A stretch of DNA of 44,689 nt from Solobacterium sp. (GCA_017432325.1 JAFRJJ010000050.1:1-44689); one strand, 5' to 3'. Numbered from the stretch's first letter, positions 22,357 to 31,637 are shown. Notes: a model not told the origin generated them from the letters alone. Numbers and translations are program-made.

Positions 22357-23010
22357 ATGACAGTATTTTACCTTCCAAGCTGTAACTTCAAGGCAGCTCA
22401 TCCTGACGTAAGTCTGAAAATTCAGGCGTACCTGAGAAACAAACCTGATACGGAGATCTGCGGATGCTGCAGGGTTTCCCAAAGCAAGTTCCATGAGGGG
22501 GATACAGTTCTGGTAAACTGTGTTTCGTGTGCGATCATCACAGATGAAGTATCACCGCAGGCAAATGAGATGAGTCTATATGAGTATCTGCTTCAGGATC
22601 CGCTGTTTCCCTGGCCGGACCATCATGGTGAAAAGATCACGGTCCAGGACTGTTATCGTACGATCCATAAACCCCAGGTGCAGAAAGCCGTACGTGAATG
22701 CCTGCTCAGAATGAATATGATGCCGGTTGAAATTGAAGAAAACTATGAAAAGACGAGGTTTGACGGACAGTTCCGCTACACAAAGATCCCGGCTGGAAAT
22801 CTGAAGATCGCACCGGTCTATTTCAACAAACTGAACGATGAATTTATCGAGATCCTGCCCCCTGAAGAACAGGAAAGGATCATGAAGGAATGGGTCAGTC
22901 AGTATCAGACTGAAAGAGTCGTTGTCTACTGCAATTCCTGTCTGAAAGGTGTGCAGGCAGGCGGCGCTGACGGTGTACATCTGCTGGACCTGATGTGTGA
23001 AGGACTCTGA
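22357..23010 (+). CDS. Cysteine-rich CCG-domain protein (HdrB-like)
   Basis: 217 residues. Cys9, the pair Cys37-Cys38 and Cys55-x2-Cys58 form a CCG-type motif as in heterodisulfide reductase HdrB and related subunits, where such cysteines hold an Fe-S cluster or do thiol chemistry. A second, shorter element, VVVYCNSCLKGV with GADGVHLLDLM (about 190-215), resembles the end of a CCG domain. No transmembrane or ferredoxin domain is present, so it is a stand-alone soluble redox or regulatory protein. AAGGAGAGG precedes the ATG. The M29 aminopeptidase follows at 58 nt with no terminator between, so they may be co-transcribed. Confidence 0.65.
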   Translation: MTVFYLPSCNFKAAHPDVSLKIQAYLRNKPDTEICGCCRVSQSKFHEGDTVLVNCVSCAIITDEVSPQANEMSLYEYLLQDPLFPWPDHHGEKITVQDCYRTIHKPQVQKAVRECLLRMNMMPVEIEENYEKTRFDGQFRYTKIPAGNLKIAPVYFNKLNDEFIEILPPEEQERIMKEWVSQYQTERVVVYCNSCLKGVQAGGADGVHLLDLMCEGL

Positions 23011-23068
23011 CACTTACAGGCAGAAGATTTGATCTGTTATTATTTGGGAAAAGAGAGGATCTGTAGAT

Positions 23069-24283
23069 ATGGATATGGAAAAAATGATCAGAAAATATGC
23101 TTATACACTGGCAAGGGTAGGGCTTAACGTCCAAAAAGGACAGCCTGTACTCGTTGAGGCATGTGTAGAGGGTGCGTATTTTACACCGGTTTTTGCAGAA
23201 GAATGCTATAAGCTCGGAGCTTCAAATGTCATCATTCATTATCTGGATGAGGCAAACATGAAGGTTGCGGCGAAATACAGAAGTGATGAAGATGTCCGCA
23301 GACTGGAGGACTGGGAAGTCCTGCAGAACAGCACATATCTTGACCAGGGAGCGTGCTTTGTCAGACTGGAAGGCGTGAATCCCGCGCTGATGGAAGATCT
23401 GCCTGAAGAGCAGGCAAACGCTGTCTTTGCACACATCGATGCTGTACGCAATGTTATGCGCAAGGCAAGCCGTGAGAAGCACTGTCAGTGGCTGATCGCT
23501 ATGATCCCCACAAAGGAATGGGCAGACTATATTCTGAAGCATATTCCGGAAGAAGAACGTCTGGAAGAACTGTGGAAGGTCCTGCTGAAGCTGTGCAATA
23601 TCGATGAAACGAATGATGTTGTAGAGACATGGGAAGAGAAAAAGAGAATGAAGCAAGTGCGCGGCGAAAAGATCGATGCGCTGCATCTTGTCAGCCTGCA
23701 TTACACAGCATCCAACGGTACTGATCTGACAGTCCGTCTGACACCGGAGTCATATTTCAGCATGGGCAGACGGAAACTGCCGGAGAATTTTGTTCCGTTC
23801 TCTCCGAATATTCCGACTGAAGAGATCTGCACAACACCGGAAAAGTTCGGAACTGAAGGTGTGGTATACGCTTCCAGACCGCTCGTACTTGGAGGCAAGG
23901 CTATTGAAAACTTCGGTTTCCGTTTTGAAAAAGGAAAGGTCGTTGAAGTGCTTGCGCAGGAAGGAAAAGAAATGCTAGAAGCACTCGTCAAAATGGATGA
24001 GAATGCCGGTTATCTCGGAGAAGCAGCTCTGGTAGAATACCATTCACCGATCTCAATGAGCGGACTTGTATACTACACAACATTGATCGATGAGAACGCA
24101 TCCTGCCATCTGGCACTGGGCAGGGGACTGAGCCGTCAGCAGCCGTCAGATCCGAAATATACGTTCAATGATTCCACGATCCATATTGACTTTATGATCG
24201 GTACCGAAGACATGCATATCGTGGGTACTGACGCAGAAGGAAAAGAAACCGTCATCTTTGATCACGGCGACTTTGCGATCTGA
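23069..24283 (+). CDS. M29-family aminopeptidase (AmpS/PepS-like)
   Basis: 404 residues, usual length for M29. The N-terminus (KYAYTLARVGLNVQKGQPVLVEA) and the metal region (TPEKFGTEGVVYASRPL, ENFGFRFEKGKVVEV, LGEAALVEYHSPI, then HLALGRG and DSTIHIDFMIGTEDMHIVG) match AmpS/PepS/AmpII metalloaminopeptidases. Visible metal-ligand candidates are the Glu of GEAALVE, the His of YHSPI, and the later His and Asp residues of IHIDFMIG. It should trim N-terminal residues from peptides in the cytoplasm. AGAGGA precedes the ATG. Confidence 0.9.
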   Translation: MDMEKMIRKYAYTLARVGLNVQKGQPVLVEACVEGAYFTPVFAEECYKLGASNVIIHYLDEANMKVAAKYRSDEDVRRLEDWEVLQNSTYLDQGACFVRLEGVNPALMEDLPEEQANAVFAHIDAVRNVMRKASREKHCQWLIAMIPTKEWADYILKHIPEEERLEELWKVLLKLCNIDETNDVVETWEEKKRMKQVRGEKIDALHLVSLHYTASNGTDLTVRLTPESYFSMGRRKLPENFVPFSPNIPTEEICTTPEKFGTEGVVYASRPLVLGGKAIENFGFRFEKGKVVEVLAQEGKEMLEALVKMDENAGYLGEAALVEYHSPISMSGLVYYTTLIDENASCHLALGRGLSRQQPSDPKYTFNDSTIHIDFMIGTEDMHIVGTDAEGKETVIFDHGDFAI

Positions 24284-24311
24284 CCATTGATCATAAACAC
24301 ATGTACTGAAT

Positions 24312-24342
24312 CGCCGCACAGGTATCACAATGCGGCGGTTTT
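24312..24342 (+). terminator. Intrinsic terminator after the aminopeptidase
   Basis: CGCCGCA (24312-24318) pairs with TGCGGCG (24331-24337), followed by GTTTTC. Confidence 0.78.
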
Positions 24343-24447
24343 CATTTGGCTTCAGTCATGCCGCAGGGCAGATGCTATTTATACGGCAATCAAAGCGGGT
24401 ATTATTTGGAGATAATTGCTTGTGAAATGTGTTTGCAATATCTGTTG

Positions 24448-24456
24448 TGATAAAAT
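24448..24456 (+). promoter_or_regulatory. Extended -10 promoter of pepT
   Basis: TGATAAAAT. Predicted start is about 24463, followed by the SD AAGGAAG and the ATG at 24481. Confidence 0.5.
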
Positions 24457-24480
24457 TCTGAGTGAAAGAAGGAAGAAAGT

Positions 24481-25722
24481 ATGACTCAGTTTTATGAAAA
24501 AGTCCGGGATCGTCTGATCCGCTATGCAAAAGTAGATACACAGTCCAGAAACGGTGTATCAGAAAGGCCTACGACTGCAAAACAGTTTGATCTGGCAAGA
24601 ATGCTGAAAGCAGAACTCGAAGAGATCGGAGTGTCTGATGTCTGGCTGGATGAGAAATACTGTGTTGTTTATGGTAAGATCCCTGCCAATACAGAGGGAG
24701 AACATAAGGCTCTAGGTCTGGTGGCGCACATGGATACTGCGCCGGATGCATCCGGTACAAATGTAAAGCCATGGGTGCTTGAGAATTATCAGGGACAGGA
24801 TATCGTTCTGAACAAGGAAAAGAATATCGTTATGGCAGTAGCGGACTTTCCGAACCTGAAGAACTATATCGGACAGGACCTTGTTCTGACAGACGGAACG
24901 ACACTGCTGGGCGGTGATGACAAAGCATCCATCTCTGCGATCATGACAATGGCAGAATATCTGTGCGCAAACCCGGATATTCCGCATGGAGATATCTGTC
25001 TGGCATTTACGCCGGACGAGGAAGTCGGTGGACTGGCACGCGATCTGGATCTGGAGCGTTTCGGATCACCGACCGCTTATACACTGGATGGCGACTACCT
25101 CGGATACTATGAGGATGAAACATTCAATGCCAGCGCCGCAAAAGTCACGATCACCGGCAGAAGTGTGCACACGGGAACTGCCAAAGGAATCATGATCAAC
25201 TCCGTGGATATCGGTGCCGAATTCATGAATATGCTGCCGGCGTTTGAAAAACCGCAGTACACAGACGGCAGGGAAGGCTTCTACCATGTCACTTCCTTTA
25301 ACGGTTCATGTGAGCATACCGAGATCCAGCTGATCATACGTGATCATAGTGCAGTTGAATTTGCGCATCGTGAAGCATACCTTCAGAAAGTAACAGATGA
25401 GCTGAACCGGAAATTCGGAAATGTTGTAACACTTGAGATCAATGAAACATACCGTTCCATGAAAGAGATCGTTGATCAGGTTCCGTACCTGGTCGAACGT
25501 CTTGTCCGCGCGATCAAGGACTGCGGTGTAGAACCGCACGATCTTGCATTCAGAGGGGGAACAGACGGATCCGCACTTTCTCACAGAGGACTGCCGTGTC
25601 CGAATCTGAGCGCAGGCTATGAGAATGCGCACGGAAGATTTGAATATGTGCCTGTTCAGAGCATGGAAAAGAATGTAGAGATCCTGCTGAGACTTGTGCA
25701 GATCTATGCTGAAGAAGCTTAA
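24481..25722 (+). CDS. pepT: Peptidase T (tripeptidase, M20)
   Basis: 413 residues, the family length. Zinc ligands are visible: His83 in LVAHMDTAPD, bridging Asp146 in LLGGDDKA, catalytic Glu180-Glu181 in TPDEEVG, Asp in TLDGDYLGYYEDETFNA, and His near the end in YENAHGRFEYVP. PepT cleaves the N-terminal residue from tripeptides in the cytoplasm. GGAAG lies 6 nt before the ATG. Its last 17 nt overlap the start of the phosphoesterase gene, so that gene is probably translated with it. Confidence 0.95.
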   Translation: MTQFYEKVRDRLIRYAKVDTQSRNGVSERPTTAKQFDLARMLKAELEEIGVSDVWLDEKYCVVYGKIPANTEGEHKALGLVAHMDTAPDASGTNVKPWVLENYQGQDIVLNKEKNIVMAVADFPNLKNYIGQDLVLTDGTTLLGGDDKASISAIMTMAEYLCANPDIPHGDICLAFTPDEEVGGLARDLDLERFGSPTAYTLDGDYLGYYEDETFNASAAKVTITGRSVHTGTAKGIMINSVDIGAEFMNMLPAFEKPQYTDGREGFYHVTSFNGSCEHTEIQLIIRDHSAVEFAHREAYLQKVTDELNRKFGNVVTLEINETYRSMKEIVDQVPYLVERLVRAIKDCGVEPHDLAFRGGTDGSALSHRGLPCPNLSAGYENAHGRFEYVPVQSMEKNVEILLRLVQIYAEEA

Positions 25723-26893
25723 AAAGGCGGTGCTGAGTGTCATGCTGCTTTCAATATGCGGATGTTCCGGTACAGCGGATCAGAAGTCTGCAGGGGAAGG
25801 CTACACGATCTATATCGGTACGGACCTTCATTACATATCTCCCCAGCTCACGGATTATGGTCCTCTGTTTACAGAGATGATCGAAACCGGTGACGGAAAA
25901 CTGACAGAGCATACGGAAGAGATTGCTGACGCGTTTGTGGAGACCGTACTAAAGGAAAAACCGGACGCAGTCATCCTGTCCGGGGACCTGACATTCAACG
26001 GTGAGATGCTCAGTCTGAAAGATCTGAAGGCCAAGCTGGATAAGCTGAGAGACGCAGGGATCAAAGTGCTAGTGGTACCCGGCAACCACGACATTGCCTA
26101 TGGGTTTGCCGCAAGATATGAAGGATATGCGATCTTTAAAGCAGACCAGATCTCACAGCAGGAGTTCCGTGAAGTCATGAGTGCGTATGGCATGGACGGG
26201 GCTCTGTCCAAAGACAGTTCGTCTTTCAGTTATGTATATGAACTGAGAGATGACCTCTGGCTGCTGGCACTGGACTGCAACACGGAAGAAGCACCCGGAT
26301 TTGTCAGTCCCGGAACGCTTCGGTGGGCAGAGATTCAGCTGAAAAAAGCAAAAGAATCCGGAGTTCATGTGATCTCTGTTACACATCAGAATGTTCTTCC
26401 GCAGAGTTCAATGCTGGCTGATGGATTCATTATCTTCAATGCGCCGCAGGTGCTGTCAGTTCTGAGAAGCGGAGGCGTACAGCTGAATCTGAGCGGACAT
26501 TCCCATCTTCAGCATGTTTCCGAAGAAGACGGACTGACGGATATCTGTACCGGCAGTATGAGCGTATACCCGCTGCGTTACGGAATACTGAACATCGACA
26601 AAGAAGGAAATGCTGTTTACACCAAGGATCATCTGGATGTCGTTCAGGATGCGGCGTATGAACGCTTCACCGGACGTACGAGAGAACAGACTTCCATGCT
26701 GCTGGAGGACCGGAACATTCCGGATGATCAAAAAGAAAAAATGGTCACTTTCGCAGTCGATATGAATACAGCTTATTTTTCCGGGGAGCTTGATCCTGAA
26801 ACAGATTACAGGGCACTGGAAGAATGGAAACTCTGGGAGCAGTACGGCAAAGATACGTTCTGGTATTTCTATTTCAACAGTATGCTGGACTAG
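25706..26893 (+). CDS. Metallophosphoesterase lipoprotein
   Basis: 395 residues. The N-terminus MLKKLKKAVLSVMLLSICGC is a signal peptide with a probable lipobox ending at Cys20, so it should be anchored outside the membrane. The calcineurin-type motifs follow in order: GTDLHYI (D-x-H), LSGDLTFNGE (GD), PGNHDIAYG (GNHD), ISVTHQN and NLSGHSHLQH (GHxH). The substrate could be a nucleotide, a phospholipid head group or a cell-wall phosphate. The start is the ATG at 25706 inside pepT; a TTG at 25694 is upstream but would break the signal peptide. It is followed by a long terminator. Confidence 0.85.
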   Translation: MLKKLKKAVLSVMLLSICGCSGTADQKSAGEGYTIYIGTDLHYISPQLTDYGPLFTEMIETGDGKLTEHTEEIADAFVETVLKEKPDAVILSGDLTFNGEMLSLKDLKAKLDKLRDAGIKVLVVPGNHDIAYGFAARYEGYAIFKADQISQQEFREVMSAYGMDGALSKDSSSFSYVYELRDDLWLLALDCNTEEAPGFVSPGTLRWAEIQLKKAKESGVHVISVTHQNVLPQSSMLADGFIIFNAPQVLSVLRSGGVQLNLSGHSHLQHVSEEDGLTDICTGSMSVYPLRYGILNIDKEGNAVYTKDHLDVVQDAAYERFTGRTREQTSMLLEDRNIPDDQKEKMVTFAVDMNTAYFSGELDPETDYRALEEWKLWEQYGKDTFWYFYFNSMLD

Positions 26894-26932
26894 CATGTTC
26901 TGCATCATCTCTGAAAAAATGATAAACAAATG

Positions 26933-26995
26933 AAAAAATGCAGTCATTCGGAGGGAACGCTTCAGGCGGAATCCTTCTTGAATGATGCATTTTTT
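26933..26995. terminator. Long bidirectional-type terminator
   Basis: AAAAAATGCA-g-TCATTC (26933-26949, one bulged G) pairs with GAATGATGCATTTTTT (26980-26995). Its 3' edge merges with the promoter of the next gene. Confidence 0.8.
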
Positions 26996-27003
26996 GATAT
27001 GAT
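26995..27003 (+). promoter_or_regulatory. Extended -10 promoter of the S9 peptidase
   Basis: TGATATGAT begins on the last T of the upstream terminator. The ATG is at 27034 with SD AAAGGAACC. Confidence 0.4.
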
Positions 27004-27033
27004 TCTGAGTAATGATAAGAAAGGAACCTGATC

Positions 27034-29019
27034 ATGAAAAAGGTAGAAATCGAAGATTTTGCGAAAATCAAAAAACTTTCAGATCCTGTTCTTTCTCCTT
27101 CGGGAAAGAAACTTGCAGTAACTGTAACGGAAGGAGATGTGGAAAAGAACGCTTATAAGACAGATATATGGGTTTATGACGAGGCACACACACCGTCGTT
27201 CTTCCGCCTGACAGCATCCGAGAACGGCAAAGCGCCCTGTTTCCTGGATGAGAATACCGTACTGTTCCCCGGTGACCGTTTGAATGCACATCCCGCAAAG
27301 GACGGAGTTGTGTATACCGTATATAACAGCATTTCCCTGAACGGCGGTGAAGCATGTGAATATATGGTGCTTCCGTTTGCGGCATCCGGCCTGTATCCGC
27401 TGTCTGATGGCTGCTTCCTGGTACAGGGTTCCGTCAACCTGAGCCTGCCTGATTTCTCGGCAATGAGCGATGATGAGAAGAAAAAGGCACTGGCACAACT
27501 GGAAGAAGAAAAAGACTATTCCGTATTTGATGAATTGCCGTTCTGGTTCAACGGCCGCGGTGTCATCAACAAACTGCGTGCAGGTCTGTTCCTTGTAAAC
27601 AGAACAGCGGACACACAGGAAAAGCTGACAGATACATATTTTGACCTTCACGGCTTCTCTGTGAATGATGCAAAAGACAGAGTCGTTTACTGGGGCAATG
27701 AATTTACAACAGTGAATCCCCAGAAATCCAGACTGTTTATCCGTGACCTGAAGGACGGCAGTGTCGTTGAGGTTAAACTGGAGAACAAGTATAACATCAG
27801 CGGTGCTGTATTCAGCGGTGAACAGGTGATCTTCCTTGGCGCTACGGGAGAGACATACGGCTCATCAGAAAATCCGAAATTCTACCTCTGCAATGCAGAT
27901 GGATCATTTGAACTGCTGGCCGCACCTGATCCGAGTCTTGGCGGTGTCGGAAGTGATATCGCCGGCGGCGGTAAAGCAGTATTCGGCGGAGACGGTATTT
28001 ACTTCGTTCAGACGGTCGGATACCATTCAGTGTTCAGACATATGGATCTGAGCGGCAATATCGAAACACTGGTCGATGACATCAATATCGTCAGCTGCGC
28101 TGTCGGTACAGATCCGATCTATTTCCTCGGTATGGAAAAAGACAGACCGCAGGAAGTCTATATGAAGAAGGACGGCCGTGTGACAAAGCTTTCCTGCTTC
28201 AATGAAGCTTATGTTAATGAACATGAGATCGCGTCAACAGAGCACTTTGCATTCACGGACAAAGACGGCGTTAAGATCGACGGATGGGTACTTTATCCGG
28301 CAGACTTTGACAAGGAAAAGAAATATCCTGCAGTGTTTGACGTGCACGGCGGACCTCAGGCCGCATACGGTGAAGGTTTCTTCCATGAAATGCAGTTCTG
28401 GGCAGCGCAGGGATATATCGTATTCTTCTGCAACCCGAGAGGATCTTCCGGTAAAGGCGGTGCCTTTGCGGACATCTACGGAGATAATTACGGCGTCAGG
28501 GACTACAACGACCTGATGGAATTTACGGACCAGGTACTGGCAAGAGTGCCTCAGATCGATCAGGACCGTGTTGCGATGACCGGCGGAAGCTACGGCGGAT
28601 TCATGGCAAACTGGATCGTCGGACATACTGACAGATTCGCGGCGATCGCTTCCCAGAGATCGATCTCCAATTATCTGTCCAAGTGCCTGACAACGGATAT
28701 CGGTTATTACCATAATCTCTCTGCGATCCAGGCGGATCCCTGGAGCAGTCCGGAAAAGATGTGGGCTCATTCACCGCTCGCATATGCGGACAAGGCAAAG
28801 ACACCGACACTGTTTATCCAGTCTGATGAAGACTACAGATGCTGGATGGCAGACGCGATACAGATGCTGCAGGCATTGTTGATGCACGGAGTGCCTGCGC
28901 GTATGTGCCTGTTCCACGGAGAAAACCATGAACTGAGCAGAAGCGGCAAGCCGAAGCACAGGATCAGAAGACTGAAGGAGATCACTGACTGGTTCGATCA
29001 GTACGCAAAAAACAAATAA
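27034..29019 (+). CDS. S9-family peptidase (acylaminoacyl/dipeptidyl-peptidase-like)
   Basis: 661 residues. The N-terminal two-thirds is a beta-propeller-like region and the C-terminal third an alpha/beta-hydrolase. The catalytic triad is visible: Ser519 in TGGSYGGFMANW, Asp600 in IQSDEDYRCW and His632 in HGENHELS. The oxyanion region DVHGGPQAAYG and the FFCNPRGSSG strand are typical of prolyl oligopeptidases of the acylaminoacyl-peptidase branch. No signal peptide, so cytoplasmic. It would release acylated or dipeptide N-terminal units from short peptides. Single-gene unit with its own promoter and terminator. Confidence 0.92.
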   Translation: MKKVEIEDFAKIKKLSDPVLSPSGKKLAVTVTEGDVEKNAYKTDIWVYDEAHTPSFFRLTASENGKAPCFLDENTVLFPGDRLNAHPAKDGVVYTVYNSISLNGGEACEYMVLPFAASGLYPLSDGCFLVQGSVNLSLPDFSAMSDDEKKKALAQLEEEKDYSVFDELPFWFNGRGVINKLRAGLFLVNRTADTQEKLTDTYFDLHGFSVNDAKDRVVYWGNEFTTVNPQKSRLFIRDLKDGSVVEVKLENKYNISGAVFSGEQVIFLGATGETYGSSENPKFYLCNADGSFELLAAPDPSLGGVGSDIAGGGKAVFGGDGIYFVQTVGYHSVFRHMDLSGNIETLVDDINIVSCAVGTDPIYFLGMEKDRPQEVYMKKDGRVTKLSCFNEAYVNEHEIASTEHFAFTDKDGVKIDGWVLYPADFDKEKKYPAVFDVHGGPQAAYGEGFFHEMQFWAAQGYIVFFCNPRGSSGKGGAFADIYGDNYGVRDYNDLMEFTDQVLARVPQIDQDRVAMTGGSYGGFMANWIVGHTDRFAAIASQRSISNYLSKCLTTDIGYYHNLSAIQADPWSSPEKMWAHSPLAYADKAKTPTLFIQSDEDYRCWMADAIQMLQALLMHGVPARMCLFHGENHELSRSGKPKHRIRRLKEITDWFDQYAKNK

Positions 29020-29030
29020 TACAGGAAACA

Positions 29031-29068
29031 GCCGGGACTGCAGGAAGCAGTTCCGGCATTCTGTTTTT
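29031..29068 (+). terminator. Intrinsic terminator after the S9 peptidase
   Basis: GCCGGGACTGC (29031-29041) pairs with GCAGTTCCGGC (29047-29057, one G-T), followed by TTTTT at 29064-29068. Confidence 0.85.
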
Positions 29069-29086
29069 ATAGCCGGTTGACGACTA

Positions 29087-29095
29087 TGATATATT
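29087..29095 (+). promoter_or_regulatory. Extended -10 promoter of the DUF1848 gene
   Basis: TGATATATT. Transcription would start near 29102, after the in-frame ATG at 29097 and before the SD GCAGAGG (29104-29110), which supports the start at 29115. Confidence 0.5.
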
Positions 29096-29114
29096 GATGA
29101 AAAGCAGAGGTTTT

Positions 29115-30044
29115 ATGATTATCAACACAGGACAGAGAACAGATATACCGGCATTCTATGCGGAATGGTTTGCCAACAGGCTGAAAGAAGGATATGTATA
29201 TGTGAGAAATCCGTTTCACCATGAGGCGGTCACAAGATACAGACTGGATCCATCCATTGTTGATGTGATCGGCTTCTGCAGCAAAAACCCTGCAGGGATG
29301 TTTCCCTATATGGATCTGCTGAAAGATTACGGGCAGTATTGGTTTGTGACGATCACGCCGTACGGGAAAGATATTGAGCCGAATGTACCTGACAAGCACA
29401 GGATCCTGAAGGATTTTCAGAGGCTTTCAGATATCGTCGGAGTTGATTCCATAGGCTGGAGATATGATCCGATCCTGCTGAATGAAAAATACACGCCTGA
29501 GTATCATCTGCGCGCCTTTCATACGATGGCTGCAGAACTGGAAGGCTATACAAATACAGTGGTGATCAGTTTTATCGATCTGTATGAAAAAGTGAAGCGC
29601 AATTTCCCGGAAGCCAGAGAACTATCGATCACAGACAGGGTCATGATCGGAAAAGAGATCATCCGGATCGCAGGCGAACATGGCATGACTGTCAGACCGT
29701 GTTCAGAAGGAGATCTTCTGGAACCATACGGAGCAGACTGCCGCGGCTGTATGACACTCGATGTATATGAGAAGGCGATCCATCATAAACTGAAGGTTCC
29801 GTCATTTAAACCGGCAAGGGAAGGATGCATATGTTATTTGTCCGGTGATATCGGTGCATATGACAGCTGCGGGCATCTCTGCAGATATTGTTATGCAAAT
29901 AACGATGCTAAAAAGGTCAAAGAGAACATGCTTGCACATGATGTGCATTCACCATTCCTCATCGGAAACTATGAAGAAACAGATATCATACATGATGCAG
30001 AACAGAAATCATGGAAAGACATCCGGCTGTCATTATTTGAGTAA
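29115..30044 (+). CDS. DUF1848 protein
   Basis: 309 residues. MIINTGQRTDIPAFYAEWF matches the usual DUF1848 start (IISASRRTDIPAFY), which, with SD GCAGAGG 4 nt upstream, fixes the start at 29115. Features along the chain: RNPFHHEAVTRYRLDP, FVTITPYGKDIEPNVPD, GWRYDPI and a C-terminal cysteine-rich block (CRGC, then CICYLSGDIGAYDSCGHLCRYCYAN). The last block, with C-x3-C-x2-C spacing, resembles a metal or Fe-S site of radical-SAM-like proteins. No function is known for the family. It stands alone between terminators. Confidence 0.82.
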   Translation: MIINTGQRTDIPAFYAEWFANRLKEGYVYVRNPFHHEAVTRYRLDPSIVDVIGFCSKNPAGMFPYMDLLKDYGQYWFVTITPYGKDIEPNVPDKHRILKDFQRLSDIVGVDSIGWRYDPILLNEKYTPEYHLRAFHTMAAELEGYTNTVVISFIDLYEKVKRNFPEARELSITDRVMIGKEIIRIAGEHGMTVRPCSEGDLLEPYGADCRGCMTLDVYEKAIHHKLKVPSFKPAREGCICYLSGDIGAYDSCGHLCRYCYANNDAKKVKENMLAHDVHSPFLIGNYEETDIIHDAEQKSWKDIRLSLFE

Positions 30045-30110
30045 GAAATGATTTACCGGATGACGGAAAAGGCAAAGTTTCTGCTTAAAAATAACGTCTA
30101 TTCAGATAAT

Positions 30111-30151
30111 AAACGCTGACTTATAAACAAAACGTATAAGCCGGCGTTTTT
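30111..30151 (+). terminator. Intrinsic terminator after DUF1848
   Basis: AAACGCTG-a-CTTATA (30111-30125) pairs with TATAAG-c-CGGCGTTT (30135-30149, one A-C mismatch, one G-T), followed by further T. Confidence 0.78.
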
Positions 30152-30307
30152 ATGTTATTAGTCGATTTGTATGAAAACAATTATATTGTAAGCGGATACA
30201 AGCTCTGGATTTCCCGTAATAAACGTCAGATATGGAAGGGGAAACCGTATTTGACAAGGTTGGAAGTCTGTCAGAACTTATAACACATTTGAAGAAGGGA
30301 GAACAAT

Positions 30308-31615
30308 ATGACAACTCAAATGTATTTGTGTCTCGGTTTATTCATCTTCATGATCGGCGGCTATGTATTTGCCCGCAAGCTGAAAACTACGAATGGTGTA
30401 GTTGCTCTTTGTGCGATCATTCTTACTGTCTGGTCCGGTATCGTTCCCGCAAAGAACGTTCTGGCTAACTTTGCAAATGCAAACGTATTGCTGATTACAG
30501 GTATGTTCATCGTTTCTGCAGGTTTCAACCGTACACAGGCAGTAACGAAACTATCAAACCTTGTCTATAAGATCGCAGGCGGCAATTTCACGGTTGTTAT
30601 GGCAGGCTATCTGCTGATGACATTCCTGTTGTGCAACCTGATTCCCAGCCCTGTTGCAGTATTTACGATCATGGCTCCGTTGATGTCCGCAAGCTGTGAA
30701 TCATTCAATATCAGTCCTTCCAAGGTAATCTTCGCTCTTGGCCTTGTGGCAGTCGGTACAGCAGGTGTCCTGCCGATCGGCGGCGGAGCAGCTACGTTCG
30801 CTACTCAGAACGGTTACCTGGAATCCTATGGCTATACTGATTACCAGATGCAGCTGCTGGATCCCTTCAAGGGACGTATCCTGTCAGCAATCATCATCCT
30901 GGCATACGCGATCTTCATTGCTCCGAAGTTTGCACCTGAGCAGCCGTCTGTACCTATCCAGGGAATGGAAGGAAAAGGCAAGACTGTCGCCAAGAAAGAA
31001 CCGCTGGATCCGACAAGAGAATTCCTCGGTTACTTCCTGTTCATTCTGACAACATTAGGATTGGTATTCTCCAGCAAGCTCGGTCTTGCCAACTGGCAGG
31101 TCGCAATGACAGGCGCTACACTGGAAGTTGCTACAGGTGTCCTGAAACCGAAAGAAGCTACCAGTGCAGTACCTTTCCAGATCGTACTGATGCTTATCGC
31201 GGCTCTGTCTGTAGGCGGCGCTATGGTCGAATGCGGACTCGGCGACCTGATCGGTGATGCGCTGGCAAAAGCTCTTGGCGGAACACATAACAGCTATGTC
31301 ATCGGCGGAGCATTCTTCGTCATCCCGTTCATCCTGACACAGTTCATGCAGAACCAGTCAGTAGGCAATATCTTCCGTCCGATCGCGATCCTGACATGCA
31401 AGGCTCTTGGGGCGAACCCGGTAGGACCGCTGATCCTCCTGAGTGCTGCGTGCCTGACAGCGTTCCTGACACCTTCCGCAACAGCTACAGTACCTCTGAT
31501 GATGGGCTTCGGCGGATATGACCAGAAAGACCTGCTCAAGATGGGCTGGCTGCCTTCACTGATCATCTGCATCGCTTCTGTCGTTGTTACAATGACAGTG
31601 TTCCCGGCATTCTGA
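30308..31615 (+). CDS. SLC13/DASS-type transporter
   Basis: 435 residues, ten to twelve hydrophobic segments. Two repeats are seen, with re-entrant hairpins near IPSPVAVFTIMAPLM (about 115-130) and FLTPSATATVPLMMG (about 385-400), as in the divalent anion:Na+ symporter and related ion-transporter (IT) superfamily proteins. The usual S-N-T site reads P-S-P and P-S-A, so the substrate may differ from succinate or citrate. AGAAGGGAG precedes the ATG. The upstream 155 nt (30152-30307) holds AT-rich sequence with TATATT and TTGACA, but no convincing paired promoter. The amidohydrolase follows 78 nt later. Confidence 0.75.
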   Translation: MTTQMYLCLGLFIFMIGGYVFARKLKTTNGVVALCAIILTVWSGIVPAKNVLANFANANVLLITGMFIVSAGFNRTQAVTKLSNLVYKIAGGNFTVVMAGYLLMTFLLCNLIPSPVAVFTIMAPLMSASCESFNISPSKVIFALGLVAVGTAGVLPIGGGAATFATQNGYLESYGYTDYQMQLLDPFKGRILSAIIILAYAIFIAPKFAPEQPSVPIQGMEGKGKTVAKKEPLDPTREFLGYFLFILTTLGLVFSSKLGLANWQVAMTGATLEVATGVLKPKEATSAVPFQIVLMLIAALSVGGAMVECGLGDLIGDALAKALGGTHNSYVIGGAFFVIPFILTQFMQNQSVGNIFRPIAILTCKALGANPVGPLILLSAACLTAFLTPSATATVPLMMGFGGYDQKDLLKMGWLPSLIICIASVVVTMTVFPAF

Positions 31616-31637
31616 TCACAACAATCAATAGAAACCA

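Noticed and set aside
30232..30468. 78-residue plus-strand frame at the start of the SLC13-type gene
   Set aside because: Overlaps the transporter start out of frame and shows no domain pattern.
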